Shown here: positions 23,988-33,040 of the stretch, piece by piece | Layout: the number at the start of each line of letters is the position of its first letter | Position numbering within the stretch: the stretch's first letter is position 1 | Assembly: GCA_963844805.1 (NCBI GenBank) | Contig: CAWJPU010000010.1 | Span: 1-50,861 of the forward strand | DNA: 50,861 bases | From: JACCZR01 sp963844805 | GTDB taxonomy: Bacteria > Actinomycetota > Thermoleophilia > Solirubrobacterales > Thermoleophilaceae | Direction: 5' to 3' | Notes under the pieces: generated by a model | Database searches by the model: none | Seen by the model: only the letters and a program-made list of their open reading frames with translations | What the model was told of the DNA's origin: nothing | Program-made: the position numbers and the translations under genes

Positions 23988-24433
23988 CAGCCCGCCACTC
24001 CCTCGAAGGGGGCCTGCCCGCTCACGGCCTGCTCGAGCAACTCGATCGCGATCTGGGTGGGGCACACGGTCTGAAGCCCCTGATCGGAGTACCACTGCGC
24101 GCGCGCCGGGTCGAGCACCCGCACCACGACTTTCTCTACCTCGAACCGCCGCTGGGCGATCTGGGCGATCACCAGGTTGGTGTTGTCGCCGTCGGTGGAG
24201 GCGACGAAAGCGTCGGCGCGCTCGATCCCCGCCTGCAGCAGGGCGTCGATCTCCAGCGCCGTGCCTTCGGTGAACTGGCCGCCGAGGTCCTCCCAGCTCT
24301 GCTCCTGGCCCTTGTTGAGCTGGGCGATCGCCTCGGGGTCCTCATCGAGCACCGAGACGGTGTGGCCCTGGGCCAGCATCGCCTTCGCGACGGCCGATCC
24401 CACCCGGCCACAGCCGACGATCAGGACGAACAT
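23987..24433 (-). CDS. TrkA-type RCK_N protein, 148 residues
   Basis: A single Rossmann domain: MFVLIVGCGRVGSAVAKAML, TVSVLDEDPEAIAQLNKGQE and ADAFVASTDGDNTNLVIAQI. It lacks the RCK_C domain present in its neighbour, so the two may form a hetero-oligomeric gating ring. The last codon overlaps the next start (TGATG), implying coupled translation. Twelve bases downstream of the APC-USP permease stop. A TAGAGT hexamer nine bases before the ATG may be an internal promoter. Confidence 0.85.
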   Translation of the reverse strand: MFVLIVGCGRVGSAVAKAMLAQGHTVSVLDEDPEAIAQLNKGQEQSWEDLGGQFTEGTALEIDALLQAGIERADAFVASTDGDNTNLVIAQIAQRRFEVEKVVVRVLDPARAQWYSDQGLQTVCPTQIAIELLEQAVSGQAPFEGVAG

Positions 24434-24445
24434 GAGCGCCGCACT

Positions 24446-26418
24446 CTACTCCGCGGCGGGCGCGGTGAGGATCACCTTGCAGGGCGCCTTCTCGACCACG
24501 TACTTGGTGGTTTCGCCCACCGAGCGGTCACGCGACAGCGAGCGGCCGCCCAACAGCGCCCCGCCGCGTGTGCGCGAGGGCTCCTCCGCGGCCAGCACGA
24601 TGGCCTCCACGCCGCGCCGCTTGGCCTCGGAGACGATCGCCGCGCCGGCCGTCCGGCCCCGCACCATCGCGGTCGCCACCTCGACGCCCTCGTACTCCTC
24701 GCCCACCTCCTTGGCCCGCGCCAGCAGGCGCTTGGCCTCAGCGATCCGCTCGGGCGGCACGCGCGCGTCCATGGGCAGCGACATGGGCATCTCGAACACG
24801 TACAGCGCCTCGAGCATCGTGCCGCCCTCGCTGACGTTGCTCTCGTCGGCGGCCAGGCGGCCGGCGGTGCCCACGATGTCGTCGTCCAGCTCGCGGCCGA
24901 ACACCGGCACCAGGATGCTGCCGTACTCCTGCTCCTCGCGCTCGACCAGCGCCTCGGCGGGGATGGTGAAGCGCTTGGTGAGCGACTTGTCCTGGCCGAA
25001 GCGGTAGATCACGTACAGCACGATCCCGAAGGCCATCCAGACGCCGCCCGCGATCCGTGCGCCCTCGTGGAGCGCGACCACGCTGATCCACCCGGCCCGG
25101 AGAGCAGCGCGCCGAGCGCCGCCGGGATCGGGATCGAGCCACCCCGTACCCGCACCGACAGCGGTATGCGGTAGGCGCTGGGGCGGTCGGGCTCGCGGAA
25201 GCGCAGCACGATCACCGACAGGTGGGCGATCGTGAACGCGAGCATCGCTCCGAAGGCGAACAGCCCGGCGAGGAAGTCGACGTCGGCGGGAACGGTCAGC
25301 AGGAAGGCGAGGCCGCCGCAGATCCCGACCGCCACGTAGGGCGTGGAGCGCCTGCGGTGCAGGCGCCCGATCACGCTGGGCACCTGGCGGTTGGTGGCCA
25401 GCGAATAGGCCAGCCGGTTCACGCCCAGCATCTGCCCGTTGACCGTCTGGGCGAGCACCACTGCCGCCATCGCCCCGACGATCAGCCGCAGCGCGTCGGC
25501 CGCCCACGCGGGGTCGAAGGCCGACACCACCCCCAGCACCGGCATCTCCTCGAACCGCGTGCCAAGGGCGGTGGCGCCGTCGGTTACCGGCACGACCATC
25601 AGCGCGACCACCGAGACGCCGGCCAGCATCACGAACACCGCGGTCGCGCTGAGCATCACGAACCGGCGCAGGCCGCGGCGGCCGACCTTGACCTCCCCGG
25701 CCAGGCCCGACGCCGCCTCGATGCCCGTCGCCGCAGCCGCCGCCAGGGTGGCGGCGAAGATCAGGTCCTCGACGCGCGGCGAGGTGCCGAGGTCGACCGA
25801 GTCGGTGATGAGCGAGAAGTCGGTGGTGGTGCCGAGCCCCACGGCGATGATCACGCCCACGAGCACGACGTTGAGCAACGTGATCCGCAGCACCAGCTTC
25901 ATCCGCTCGGGCGAGATCCCGCGGATGTTGAGCGCGATCACGCCGGCGATGACCACCGCCGTCGCCAGCACCTCGATGCCGGCGTCGTCCATCGGGCCCC
26001 AGAACGCGCTCAGGTAGTGCGGCACCGCCAGGGCGGCGATGGCCATCACGATCAGGAAGTCGAGCACGATCGCCCAGCCGGCCACGAAGCTGACCAGCTC
26101 GTTGAAGGCGTAGCGGGCGAAGGTGGACGCGCCGCCGCGCTCAGGGTGGAGCGAGCTGCCCTCGACGTAGGTGACAATTGTCAGGACGAACAGGAAGGCG
26201 GCCAGCAGGAAGACCACTGGCGTGAGGCCGAGCGCCTCGCCGGCCACCACGCCGAGCACGTAGTAGATCGACGAGCCGACCGCCGACAGCACGATCGCGA
26301 GCAGGGCCGGCTCCCCCAGGCCGCGCGCGAAGCGCGCCTCGGCCTCCGCCGAGCGCGCGATCCCCTCGCGCATGCGGGACGCCACCGGCCCCGCGCCGTC
26401 AGCGGGCATGCCCGTCAT
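24446..26418 (-). CDS. APC-superfamily permease with C-terminal USP domain (one frameshift)
   Basis: Twelve-helix APC fold (VGSSIYYVLGVVAGEALGLT, YVEGSSLHPERGGASTFARY, ATGIEAASGLAGEVKVGRRG) followed by a universal-stress-protein domain ending GGALLGGRSLSRDRSVGETT and YVVEKAPCKVILTAPAAE. An indel near 25105 joins the two parts. The architecture (APC core, about 150-residue USP-like tail) matches KimA-type potassium importers more than ordinary amino-acid permeases, and the adjacent RCK proteins support that. Start ATG 26418 overlaps the stop of the small upstream gene. Substrate not proven. Confidence 0.75.
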
Positions 26419-26579
26419 CGCGCGCTCGTGGCGCGGGAGATCCACAGCCGCCCGGCGCCGATGACCACGAAGGCCGCCCCCAGGACCGTGCCCAGGACGA
26501 GCCCGCCTCCCCGCGCGATGGCGCTCGCCATCATCGCCACGCCCAGCACGAGGATCAGGCCCGAGAGCACGCGCTGCAC
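26415..26579 (-). CDS. 54-residue two-helix membrane protein
   Basis: The GTG at 26579 reads VQRVLSGLILVLGVAMMASA, then IARGGGLVLGTVLGAAFVVI, then GAGRLWISRATSAR and TGA overlapping the permease ATG. Two membrane helices are joined by a Gly-rich turn. Small two-helix proteins of this type are common in actinobacteria beside transporters; function unknown. No ribosome binding site, but TAGTAT lies seven bases upstream, pointing to leaderless expression. It sits between the two APC-USP permeases and is translationally coupled to the second. Confidence 0.6.
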   Translation of the reverse strand: MQRVLSGLILVLGVAMMASAIARGGGLVLGTVLGAAFVVIGAGRLWISRATSAR

Positions 26580-26586
26580 GGGAGAA

Positions 26587-26592
26587 ATACTA
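26587..26592 (-). promoter_or_regulatory. -10 box of the small membrane protein gene
   Basis: TAGTAT on the minus strand, seven bases before the GTG at 26579. It overlaps the stop codon of the upstream permease gene. Confidence 0.4.
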
Positions 26593-28491
26593 GGCCGGAA
26601 CGCCCGCCTTTTCCGCCTCCCGGCGCTCCACTTCGGCGGGCGTCGAGTCGATGATCACCCGGCAGGGACGATCGGACAGGACGGTTTCCGCGGTCCGGCC
26701 GAGCAGCGACGACCCGGCCCGCTTCGGCGGAACGCTGAGAACGATCGCGCGGGCCTGGATGTCGCGCGCCTCGTCGAGGATCCGGCGGCCCGCTTCGCCC
26801 GCCCGGACCTTCTCCCAGTGGCCGGTCACGCGCCGGCCGCCGCGCACCCGCGCCGAGTCCACCGCCGCAGCCGCGCGCCCCTCGTGCTCGGGCATGGCGG
26901 CATCGATCGGCGCGTTGGCGGGGACGGTGATCGTGACCAGGATGTGGATACCGCGGCGGCGGCGCGCGGCCAGCCGCGCCGCGGTGTCGACCGCGCCGGC
27001 GCTGTAGCGCCCGTCCTCGAAGGCCACCAGCACCGACTCGTACTCCACCTCGTGCTCGACGGCCGGCTTGGGCAGCACCACCTTCCGCGTCTCGGTGAGC
27101 GGCAGCTTCTGGGCGCGTCGGTAGAGCACATAGCCGGTGATGCCGATGGTCAGCCACACGACGCCCGAGATCAGCACGCGGACGTCGAGCACGGTCACCA
27201 CCACGAAGGCGATGCCCGTGCCCAGGCCGCCCAGCACCGCCAGCAACGGGATCTCCCGGCCCCCCACGCGCAGGGTCAGTGGGCTGCGCCATGGCCGCTC
27301 GATCTCAGGGTGCTTGATCCGCAGCCAGGTGACGGCCCCGTGGGCCATCGTGAACGACAGCATCGCGCCGAAGGCGTAGATCGTGCCCAGGAAGTCGGCC
27401 TGGCCCGGCACGATCGCGATGCAGGCGATCGTCCCGAAGATGGCGATCGCCACGTAGGGCGTGCGGAAGCGCGGGTGCAGCTTGCGCAGGCCCTCGGGCA
27501 GCTGGCGGTGCTGGCCCATCGAGTAGGTCAGCCGCGAGACCCCGAGCAGCCCCGCGTTGGTGGCGATGAACAGGATCGTGGCGGCCAGCACGCCGACATA
27601 GACCTGCGCCGGGCCCTGCAGCGGCCCGAGGTCGATGTTCTCCACCACGCCGAGGATCGGGTCGTCGGCGAAGCCGCCCTGCTCCTGTGGCTTGGCCAGC
27701 ACCGTCTCGCCGTTCCTGACCGGCATCACCGACAGCGCGATGGCCGGCAGGAACACGTAGATCACCGCGACCGCGCCCACGACCAGGCCGATGCCGCGGG
27801 GGATCGTCTTCTTGTAGTCGCGCGCCTCCTCGGCCATGTTCGAGATCGTCTCGATGCCGGTGTAGGCGACCATCCCGACCGGGATCGCGATCAGGAAGTC
27901 GCTGATCGTCGGCACCGAGCCGAAGTCGATCTGGCGCAGGAGGAGGTCCGGGTCCAGGACCAGGACGACGCCGATCACCACCAGCAGCACCTGGGTGAGG
28001 AAGTCGGCGATGGCGAAGAAGATGTTCACGCCGGCCGACTCCTGGACGCCGACCACGTTCAGCGTGCCCAGCGTGATCACGATCAGGATGCCGCCGATGA
28101 TGTCGGCCGGCGACTCGCCCAGCGGCTCCCAGAAGACCCCGAGGTAGTGCGGCACGAAGAAGGCCGAGATCGAGATCGTGACGATGTAGGTGAGCATCTG
28201 GCCCCAGCCCGCGAAGAAGGACCAGAACTCGTTGAAGGCGCGGCGCGAGAACGAAGCCGAGCCGCCGGCCTCGGGGTACATCGTCGTGGCCTCGGCGTAA
28301 GTCGCGGCGGTGGCGGCGAAGATCAGCCCCGCGATCACGAACACCAACGGCGTGGCCCCCGCGGCGTAGATGGCCACGAGCCCCAGGGCGTAGTAGATCG
28401 AGCTGCCCACGTTGCCGTAGGCGGTGGAGAAGAGGGCGCCCGTGCCCAACACCCGCTCGAGGCCCTGGCCCTTGGGCCTGTATTCGGCCAT
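26590..28491 (-). CDS. APC-superfamily permease with C-terminal USP domain, 633 residues (KimA-like)
   Basis: Intact. Begins MAEYRPKGQGLERVLGTGAL and FSTAYGNVGSSIYYALGLVA, the start typical of KimA/YdaO-like members. Twelve helices follow up to about residue 450, then a USP-fold tail (YESVLVAFEDGRYSAGAVDT, RAGSSLLGRTAETVLSDRPC). It shares the domain plan of the 24446 permease. KimA-type proteins import K+ with H+; two such genes with two RCK proteins look like one potassium module, but amino-acid transport cannot be excluded from sequence. A TAGCGT box lies eight bases before the ATG. Confidence 0.8.
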   Translation of the reverse strand: MAEYRPKGQGLERVLGTGALFSTAYGNVGSSIYYALGLVAIYAAGATPLVFVIAGLIFAATAATYAEATTMYPEAGGSASFSRRAFNEFWSFFAGWGQMLTYIVTISISAFFVPHYLGVFWEPLGESPADIIGGILIVITLGTLNVVGVQESAGVNIFFAIADFLTQVLLVVIGVVLVLDPDLLLRQIDFGSVPTISDFLIAIPVGMVAYTGIETISNMAEEARDYKKTIPRGIGLVVGAVAVIYVFLPAIALSVMPVRNGETVLAKPQEQGGFADDPILGVVENIDLGPLQGPAQVYVGVLAATILFIATNAGLLGVSRLTYSMGQHRQLPEGLRKLHPRFRTPYVAIAIFGTIACIAIVPGQADFLGTIYAFGAMLSFTMAHGAVTWLRIKHPEIERPWRSPLTLRVGGREIPLLAVLGGLGTGIAFVVVTVLDVRVLISGVVWLTIGITGYVLYRRAQKLPLTETRKVVLPKPAVEHEVEYESVLVAFEDGRYSAGAVDTAARLAARRRRGIHILVTITVPANAPIDAAMPEHEGRAAAAVDSARVRGGRRVTGHWEKVRAGEAGRRILDEARDIQARAIVLSVPPKRAGSSLLGRTAETVLSDRPCRVIIDSTPAEVERREAEKAGVPA

Positions 28492-28504
28492 TGGCCGGAA
28501 CGCT

Positions 28505-28539
28505 AGACCCCCGAGCGGAACTAGTTCGTGAGGGGGTCT
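28505..28539. terminator. Long perfect inverted repeat between permease and hydrolase genes
   Basis: AGACCCCC (28505-28512) pairs with GGGGGTCT (28532-28539), with a nested palindrome GAACTAGTTC between. It covers the stop of the serine hydrolase gene and, on the minus strand, abuts the -10 box of the permease. It can act as a terminator or an operator. Confidence 0.5.
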
Positions 28540-29666
28540 TACTTCAGCGCTTCACAGACCAAGGTCCGCTGCATGGCGCGGAGCTTTGCCAGCAGCTCGC
28601 TGCCGAGCGGAGGGCCCGCCACATTGATCGACGAGGTGACCGACCGCGTCCCGTGACGGGAGGCCGCGGCGAACTGCGCGTAGCCGGGGAAGCTGCCGGT
28701 GTGCCCGTACATCGTCCCGCACTTCGTGCGGTAGCTGAAGATCGCGAGGCCGGCGGAGTTGGTGCCGGGGCCCGGCGGGTCCGAGCTGCCGCCTCGCACG
28801 AATCGGAGCTGGTCGCGGCGCAGGCGGCGCGGGAACAGCCGCGCGCCCAGGTTGCCGCGGATGAAGGCGCCCAGATCCCTCGGGGTCGAGACCACCCCGC
28901 CGGAGGCCCAGGAGCCGGAGGCCGAGATCAGAGTGCTGAGGTCGGTGTAGGAGCCGTCCTCCGCCGCGCCGTAGCCGTGAATGAACGGCCCCGGCAGGCC
29001 GGTGCCGGTGGGGAAGCTCGTCGCATTGAGGCGCAAGCGCCGAAAGACGAAGCTGCGCAGCAGGCTCCCGTAGGAGCGGCCGGTCACTCTCTCGGCGATC
29101 AGCCCGATGACGATGTTGTCGGTGTTCGAGTAGCTGTAGCGGGCGCCGGGCGGGAAGTCGAGCGGATCGCGAGCGACCCAGGAGATGATCCGGCTCGGTG
29201 GCACGAAGGCCCCGGGGTCGCGCTCGAGATGCTCGAAGAACGGCTGCGACTTCGTGTAGTCGGGCAGCCCGCCCGTGTGGTTGAGCAGCCGGCGAACGGT
29301 GACGCCGTGCCAGGCTCGAGGGAGGTCGGGCCGTAGCGCGCCGACCGTGTCGCTCAGTCTGATCTTCCGGTCGCCCACCAGGCGTAGCGCCACCGCGCCG
29401 CTGAATGCCTTGGCCACACTGGCCAGCCGCATGTGGTCGCGGAAGCGCGGCCGGCGGTTGCTGCCGATGAGGCCGCGCCCGCCGCTGAGGATCGTTGTCT
29501 GGCGGCCGCGCCGGATGGTCACGATCACGCCGGGCGGCCCTCCCTGGGCTTCGAGCAGCGCGCTCATCTGGCGCTTGAGGCGGCTGCTGGTGGAGGCGGA
29601 GGCCGGGCTCGCCGGCACGAGCGCCAGCACGGCGACGATGAGTGGGAGGCGTCTAGGCCAGGTCAC
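28539..29666 (-). CDS. Secreted serine beta-lactamase-like hydrolase (class C / PBP4 type)
   Basis: From the GTG at 29666 a signal peptide (TWPRRLPLIVAVLALVPASPASA, given here in parts: basic TWPRR, hydrophobic core to PASPASA) leads to a serine hydrolase with SVAK (Ser-x-x-Lys nucleophile, in LASVAKAFSGA), the Tyr motif YSNTDN and the third motif HTGSFPG. It is about 375 residues, as usual for the D-alanyl-D-alanine carboxypeptidase/beta-lactamase C group. Likely substrates are peptidoglycan peptides or esters. The start overlaps the end of the MBL gene by 14 bases, so the two are co-transcribed. Confidence 0.85.
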   Translation of the reverse strand: MTWPRRLPLIVAVLALVPASPASASTSSRLKRQMSALLEAQGGPPGVIVTIRRGRQTTILSGGRGLIGSNRRPRFRDHMRLASVAKAFSGAVALRLVGDRKIRLSDTVGALRPDLPRAWHGVTVRRLLNHTGGLPDYTKSQPFFEHLERDPGAFVPPSRIISWVARDPLDFPPGARYSYSNTDNIVIGLIAERVTGRSYGSLLRSFVFRRLRLNATSFPTGTGLPGPFIHGYGAAEDGSYTDLSTLISASGSWASGGVVSTPRDLGAFIRGNLGARLFPRRLRRDQLRFVRGGSSDPPGPGTNSAGLAIFSYRTKCGTMYGHTGSFPGYAQFAAASRHGTRSVTSSINVAGPPLGSELLAKLRAMQRTLVCEALK

Positions 29667-30346
29667 GAAGCTCGTCCGCCACATCGCCTTCGAGCGGGCC
29701 GAAGTGGCCGGGCCAGCATATGGAGGGACCGAGGCCGGCGAGCTTGCTTCACCGATTCGCGACAGGCCGCGGTCGACCAGTTGAAGGCCGGGTGCGGGAT
29801 GCGGGGACGGCCGGGCCGCGGCAGCGCCGGGTCGAACAGCGCGAAGCAGTCGTTGCTCAGGGCCAGCCGGTCCCGCTCCCGCCACAGCCCGATGCAGCCC
29901 GGGCCGTGGCCGGGAAGGTGGACGACGCTGAAGTCGCCGACCCGGTCGCCCTCCGAGACGGTCCCGGCCACCTCCAGCGGGCCGTCGTCCCAGGAGCTCA
30001 TCAGGCGCGGCGTGAGCGGCCGGGCGAAGAAGGGCAGCTTGCCGAAGTCGAAGTAGTGCTCCCCGCCGTCCCCCTCCACGTCGGCGCGCTCCTCGGGGTG
30101 GCAGTGCACCGGCGCGCCTACGGCCTTCGCGCCGCCGCGGTGGTCGGCGTGGGCGTTGCCCAGCACGAGTCGCGTGGCGCCGCCCAGGGAGTCCGCCGCC
30201 GCGCGCACGGCGTCCCCCATCTGCCGGTTGCCGGAGTCGAACACCGCGACCCCTTCGCCTTCCCGCACGAGGAAGACGTTCATCTTCAGCGGGAAGCCGG
30301 CCGTAATCCGCCATACCCCGTCGGCCACCTCGATGGGCTCTGCCAT
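29653..30346 (-). CDS. Metallo-beta-lactamase-fold hydrolase (one frameshift)
   Basis: Starts MAEPIEVADGVWRITAGFPL and carries the metal motif NAHADHRGGAK, HCHPEE, and the distal HLPGHGPGCIGLW and ALSNDCFALF segments. An indel near 29750 shifts the frame. The restored C-terminus KLAGLGPSICWPGHFGPLEG ends DELRDLA at TAG 29653-29655. Substrate unknown (glyoxalase-II or lactonase-like). Divergent from the SDR gene, only 13 bases apart. Confidence 0.75.
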
Positions 30347-30352
30347 CGTCCG

Positions 30353-30358
30353 AACCTA
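30353..30358 (-). promoter_or_regulatory. -10 box of the MBL gene, leaderless type
   Basis: TAGGTT on the minus strand six bases before the ATG at 30346. It lies inside the 13-base divergent gap. Confidence 0.4.
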
Positions 30359-30359
30359 G

Positions 30360-31139
30360 ATGAAACTGCACGACCAGACAGTCCTCGTCACCGGCGCCAA
30401 CCGCGGCATCGGCCGCGCGCTGGCCGACGAGGTCGCCAAGCGGCCGGGCACCCGCGTGCTGGCCGGCGCGCGGTCGCCGGAGAAGGTCGATGGCCCCGGC
30501 GAGCTGGTACCGGTGAGGATGGACATGTCCTCCAAGGAGTCGATCGCGGAGTCCTGGGCGGGCCTCGGCGAGGAGGTCGACGTCCTGTTCAACAACGCAG
30601 GGTTGATGACCGGCGGCCTGCTCGAGGAGCAGGACATCGACGACGTCTACGCGATGTTCCAGGTCAACCTGAACGCGGTGGTGCACCTGACCCAGCTGGC
30701 CCTGCCCGGGATGGTGGAGCGCGGTCGCGGCTGGATCGTCAACAACGCCAGCATCTCCGGCTACGCCTACTTCCCGGCCGCGACCACCTACGCCGCGGGC
30801 AAGGCGGGCGTGGTGGCCTTCAGCGAGGCGCTGCGCCGCGAGCTCAAGGGGACCGGCGTCGGGGTCACGCACATGGTCACGCCGGGCGTGAATACCGACA
30901 TGCTCGACGACACCAAGGAGACCTACGGCGAGCACCTGGACACCTCCGGCTGGACGGAGGTGTCGCCGGAGGAGTGGGCGGACAAGGTGGTGTCAGCCGT
31001 CGAGAACGACGATCACATCGTCGGGCCGGGCGGGCGGATCGCCCTGGCCAAGCTGGCCTCGCGGGGGCCGGCGTTCGTGCTGGACGCCATCACCGGCAGC
31101 GGCTTCAGCCGCGCGAAGCGCCCCTCGTCCGACGGCTGA
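30360..31139 (+). CDS. Short-chain dehydrogenase/reductase, 259 residues
   Basis: Classical SDR: cofactor motif TGANRGIGRALADE (residues about 11-24), NNAG (about 80), catalytic Ser in NNASISGYAYFPAATTYAAG (written here as the 20 residues up to the catalytic Tyr and AxG), and Lys in GKAGVVAFSEALRRELKG. The ATG at 30360 follows the divergent MBL gene. Its 3' end overlaps the cyclopropane-synthase-like gene on the other strand. It could take part in lipid modification with that operon, but is not co-transcribed with it. Substrate unknown. Confidence 0.85.
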   Translation: MKLHDQTVLVTGANRGIGRALADEVAKRPGTRVLAGARSPEKVDGPGELVPVRMDMSSKESIAESWAGLGEEVDVLFNNAGLMTGGLLEEQDIDDVYAMFQVNLNAVVHLTQLALPGMVERGRGWIVNNASISGYAYFPAATTYAAGKAGVVAFSEALRRELKGTGVGVTHMVTPGVNTDMLDDTKETYGEHLDTSGWTEVSPEEWADKVVSAVENDDHIVGPGGRIALAKLASRGPAFVLDAITGSGFSRAKRPSSDG

Positions 31140-32306
31140 TCGCGGTAGGCCGGCTTGGCCGTGAGGATCTGGGCCACGCCGATCCGCCGCTCCACGAACC
31201 CGCCCTCGCACCACGCCAGGTAGAAGTCCCACATGCGCCGGAAGCGCAGGTCGTAGCCCAGCTCGGCTGCCCGGCCGGCGTTGGCGGCGAACCGCTCGCG
31301 CCACCGGCGCACGGTCTCGGCGTAATGCGACGAGAGGTCCTCGAGGTCGAGGATGCGCATGTCGGTGCGCTTGGAGATACAGCGCGCGATTATCTCGTGC
31401 GAGGGCAGGCAGCCGCCGGGGAAGATGACGGTGTTGGCGAAGCTCTTGGCCGCCTTGTCGGGCTCGTAGGCGCGGTCGTCGATCACGATCGACTGCAGGC
31501 ACATGCGCCCGTCGGGGGCGAGCAGCGAGGCGCACTTCTGAAAGAAGGTGTCGAAGTACTGCCAGCCGACCGCCTCGATCATCTCGACCGAGACGAGCTT
31601 GCTGTAGATGCCCCTTAGGTCGCGGTAGTCCTGCTTGAGCACCTCCACTCGGTCCTCGAGGCGGTGCTGCGCGGACCCGCTCGACCGTGGCGGCGTACTG
31701 GGCCTCGGAGATCGTGGTGGTGGTGACCTTGCACCCGTAGCGCTCGGCAGCGTGCACCGCCAGCGTGCCCCAGCCGCTGCCGATCTCCACCAGGTGGTCG
31801 TCCGGGGTCAGCTCGAGCTTGCGGCAGATGCGGTCGATCTTCTCCCGCTGGGCCTCGGCCAAGCCCGCCCCGGCGGGCTCGAACACCGCACTGGAGTAGG
31901 ACATGGTCTCGTCGAGGAACAACTCGAACAGCTGGTCGCCCAGGTCGTAGTGGGCCGCGATGTGCTCGCGCGCGGCCTTCTTGGTGTTGCGCGGGACCAG
32001 CCGGCCGATGCGCTGGAAGGGGGTCAGGAGCCGGCGCAGGTGGTCCACGTCGCGCAGCTCCAGGGCGAAGATGCGCACGAGCGCGACCAGGTCGTCGCAT
32101 TCGAACCAGCCTTCGCCGTAGGCCTCCGAGGCGCCGAGGCCGCCACGCCGCAGCGCCGGCCAGAAGCGCCTGTCGCGCACCTGGACGTGAGCCCGCAGGC
32201 GGGCGTCGGCGGGCCCCAGCTGGTGGCGCTGCCCGTCGGGCTCGTCGATGACGATGTGCCCGTGCTCGAAGCGGGCCAGGATGCGGAGGGCGATGCGGCG
32301 GATCAT
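31013..32306 (-). CDS. Cyclopropane-fatty-acid-synthase-family SAM methyltransferase (one frameshift)
   Basis: Methylates or cyclopropanates unsaturated acyl chains of phospholipids. N-terminal domain from ATG 32306 (MIRRIALRILARFEHGHIVI), then AAHYDLGDQLFELFLDETMS, the SAM motif LVEIGSGWGTLAVHAAERYG and, after an indel near 31655, VEMIEAVGWQYFDTFFQKCA, QSIVIDDRAYEPDKAAKSFA, ANTVIFPGGCLPS. The start overlaps the DUF1365 stop. The in-frame stop at 31013 makes it overlap the 3' end of the SDR gene by about 125 bases. The real end may be nearer 31140 if another indel is present. Confidence 0.85.
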
Positions 32307-33040
32307 CGGGCCGGGTTCGCGTGCCAGGGCACACCCTTGAGCTTGAGCTTCAACGCGTTGAGGTAGATGCGGGCCGAGACCGCGAACGGCATGACCGGGT
32401 AGCGCAGCAGCACCCGCCGCAGCGCCTTCGGGGTCAGCTCGCGGCGCTCCATCGAGAGCGTGGCGTCGAACAGCAGCGCGCGGTCGCGCCGGTTCTCGAT
32501 GTGCACCGAGAGCCGCTCGCCGGGCTCGGTCACGTTCCAGCTGTAGCGCTGGTCCATGTCGTTGAAGGGCGACACGTGCAGGCGTTTGTCGGCCCGGGCC
32601 CTCATCACCGAGCCGCGGGCGTCGCCGCGGTCGAGCACGTAGGAGTGCTGCTCGCCCCAGGGCGTGTTGGTCACCTCGGCCACCACCGCCTGCACCGGGT
32701 CCGCGCCGCAGTAGTAGAAGCTGACCGGGTTGAACAGGTAGCCCAGCGTGCGCACCCCGGCCAGCACGCGGACGGGGCCGTCGGGCCGGCGGCCCGTGCG
32801 CTCGGCCACCAGGTCGCGCACCGACTGGTCAAGCGGAGCGTCGGGGTCGCCCAGGTAGTCCTCGCGCTTAAAGCGCGCGACCGCGGGCCCGCGCGCCGAC
32901 CAGAGCCGGTTGCCGTCGAACAGCTCGGGCAGCTCGGCGAGGTCGAGCAACGGCATGAACACGCGGTACTCGAACGAGTGCTCGACCGGCGTGAAGCGGC
33001 GGTGGCGCACGACGCCCTCGTAGACCGCGCTGCTGCTCAT
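32303..33040 (-). CDS. DUF1365 protein, 245 residues
   Basis: MSSSAVYEGVVRHRRFTPVE, then EYRVFMPLLDLAELPELFDG, LGYLFNPVSFYYCGADP and KRLHVSPFNDMDQRYSW are the DUF1365 landmarks. The family nearly always sits between an FAD amine-oxidase-like gene and a cyclopropane-synthase-like gene, as here, and is thought to act in the same lipid pathway. The ATG at 33040 was chosen from the family start, but the frame stays open upstream through a hairpin repeat into the flavoprotein, so a fusion is conceivable. Stop overlaps the next ATG. Confidence 0.85.
   Translation of the reverse strand: MSSSAVYEGVVRHRRFTPVEHSFEYRVFMPLLDLAELPELFDGNRLWSARGPAVARFKREDYLGDPDAPLDQSVRDLVAERTGRRPDGPVRVLAGVRTLGYLFNPVSFYYCGADPVQAVVAEVTNTPWGEQHSYVLDRGDARGSVMRARADKRLHVSPFNDMDQRYSWNVTEPGERLSVHIENRRDRALLFDATLSMERRELTPKALRRVLLRYPVMPFAVSARIYLNALKLKLKGVPWHANPAR

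Noticed and set aside
25222..28506. Open plus-strand frame of about 1090 codons antisense to the permeases
   Set aside because: Arg/His/Gln-rich low-complexity translation without any domain. It mirrors the strong codon bias of the real minus-strand permeases.
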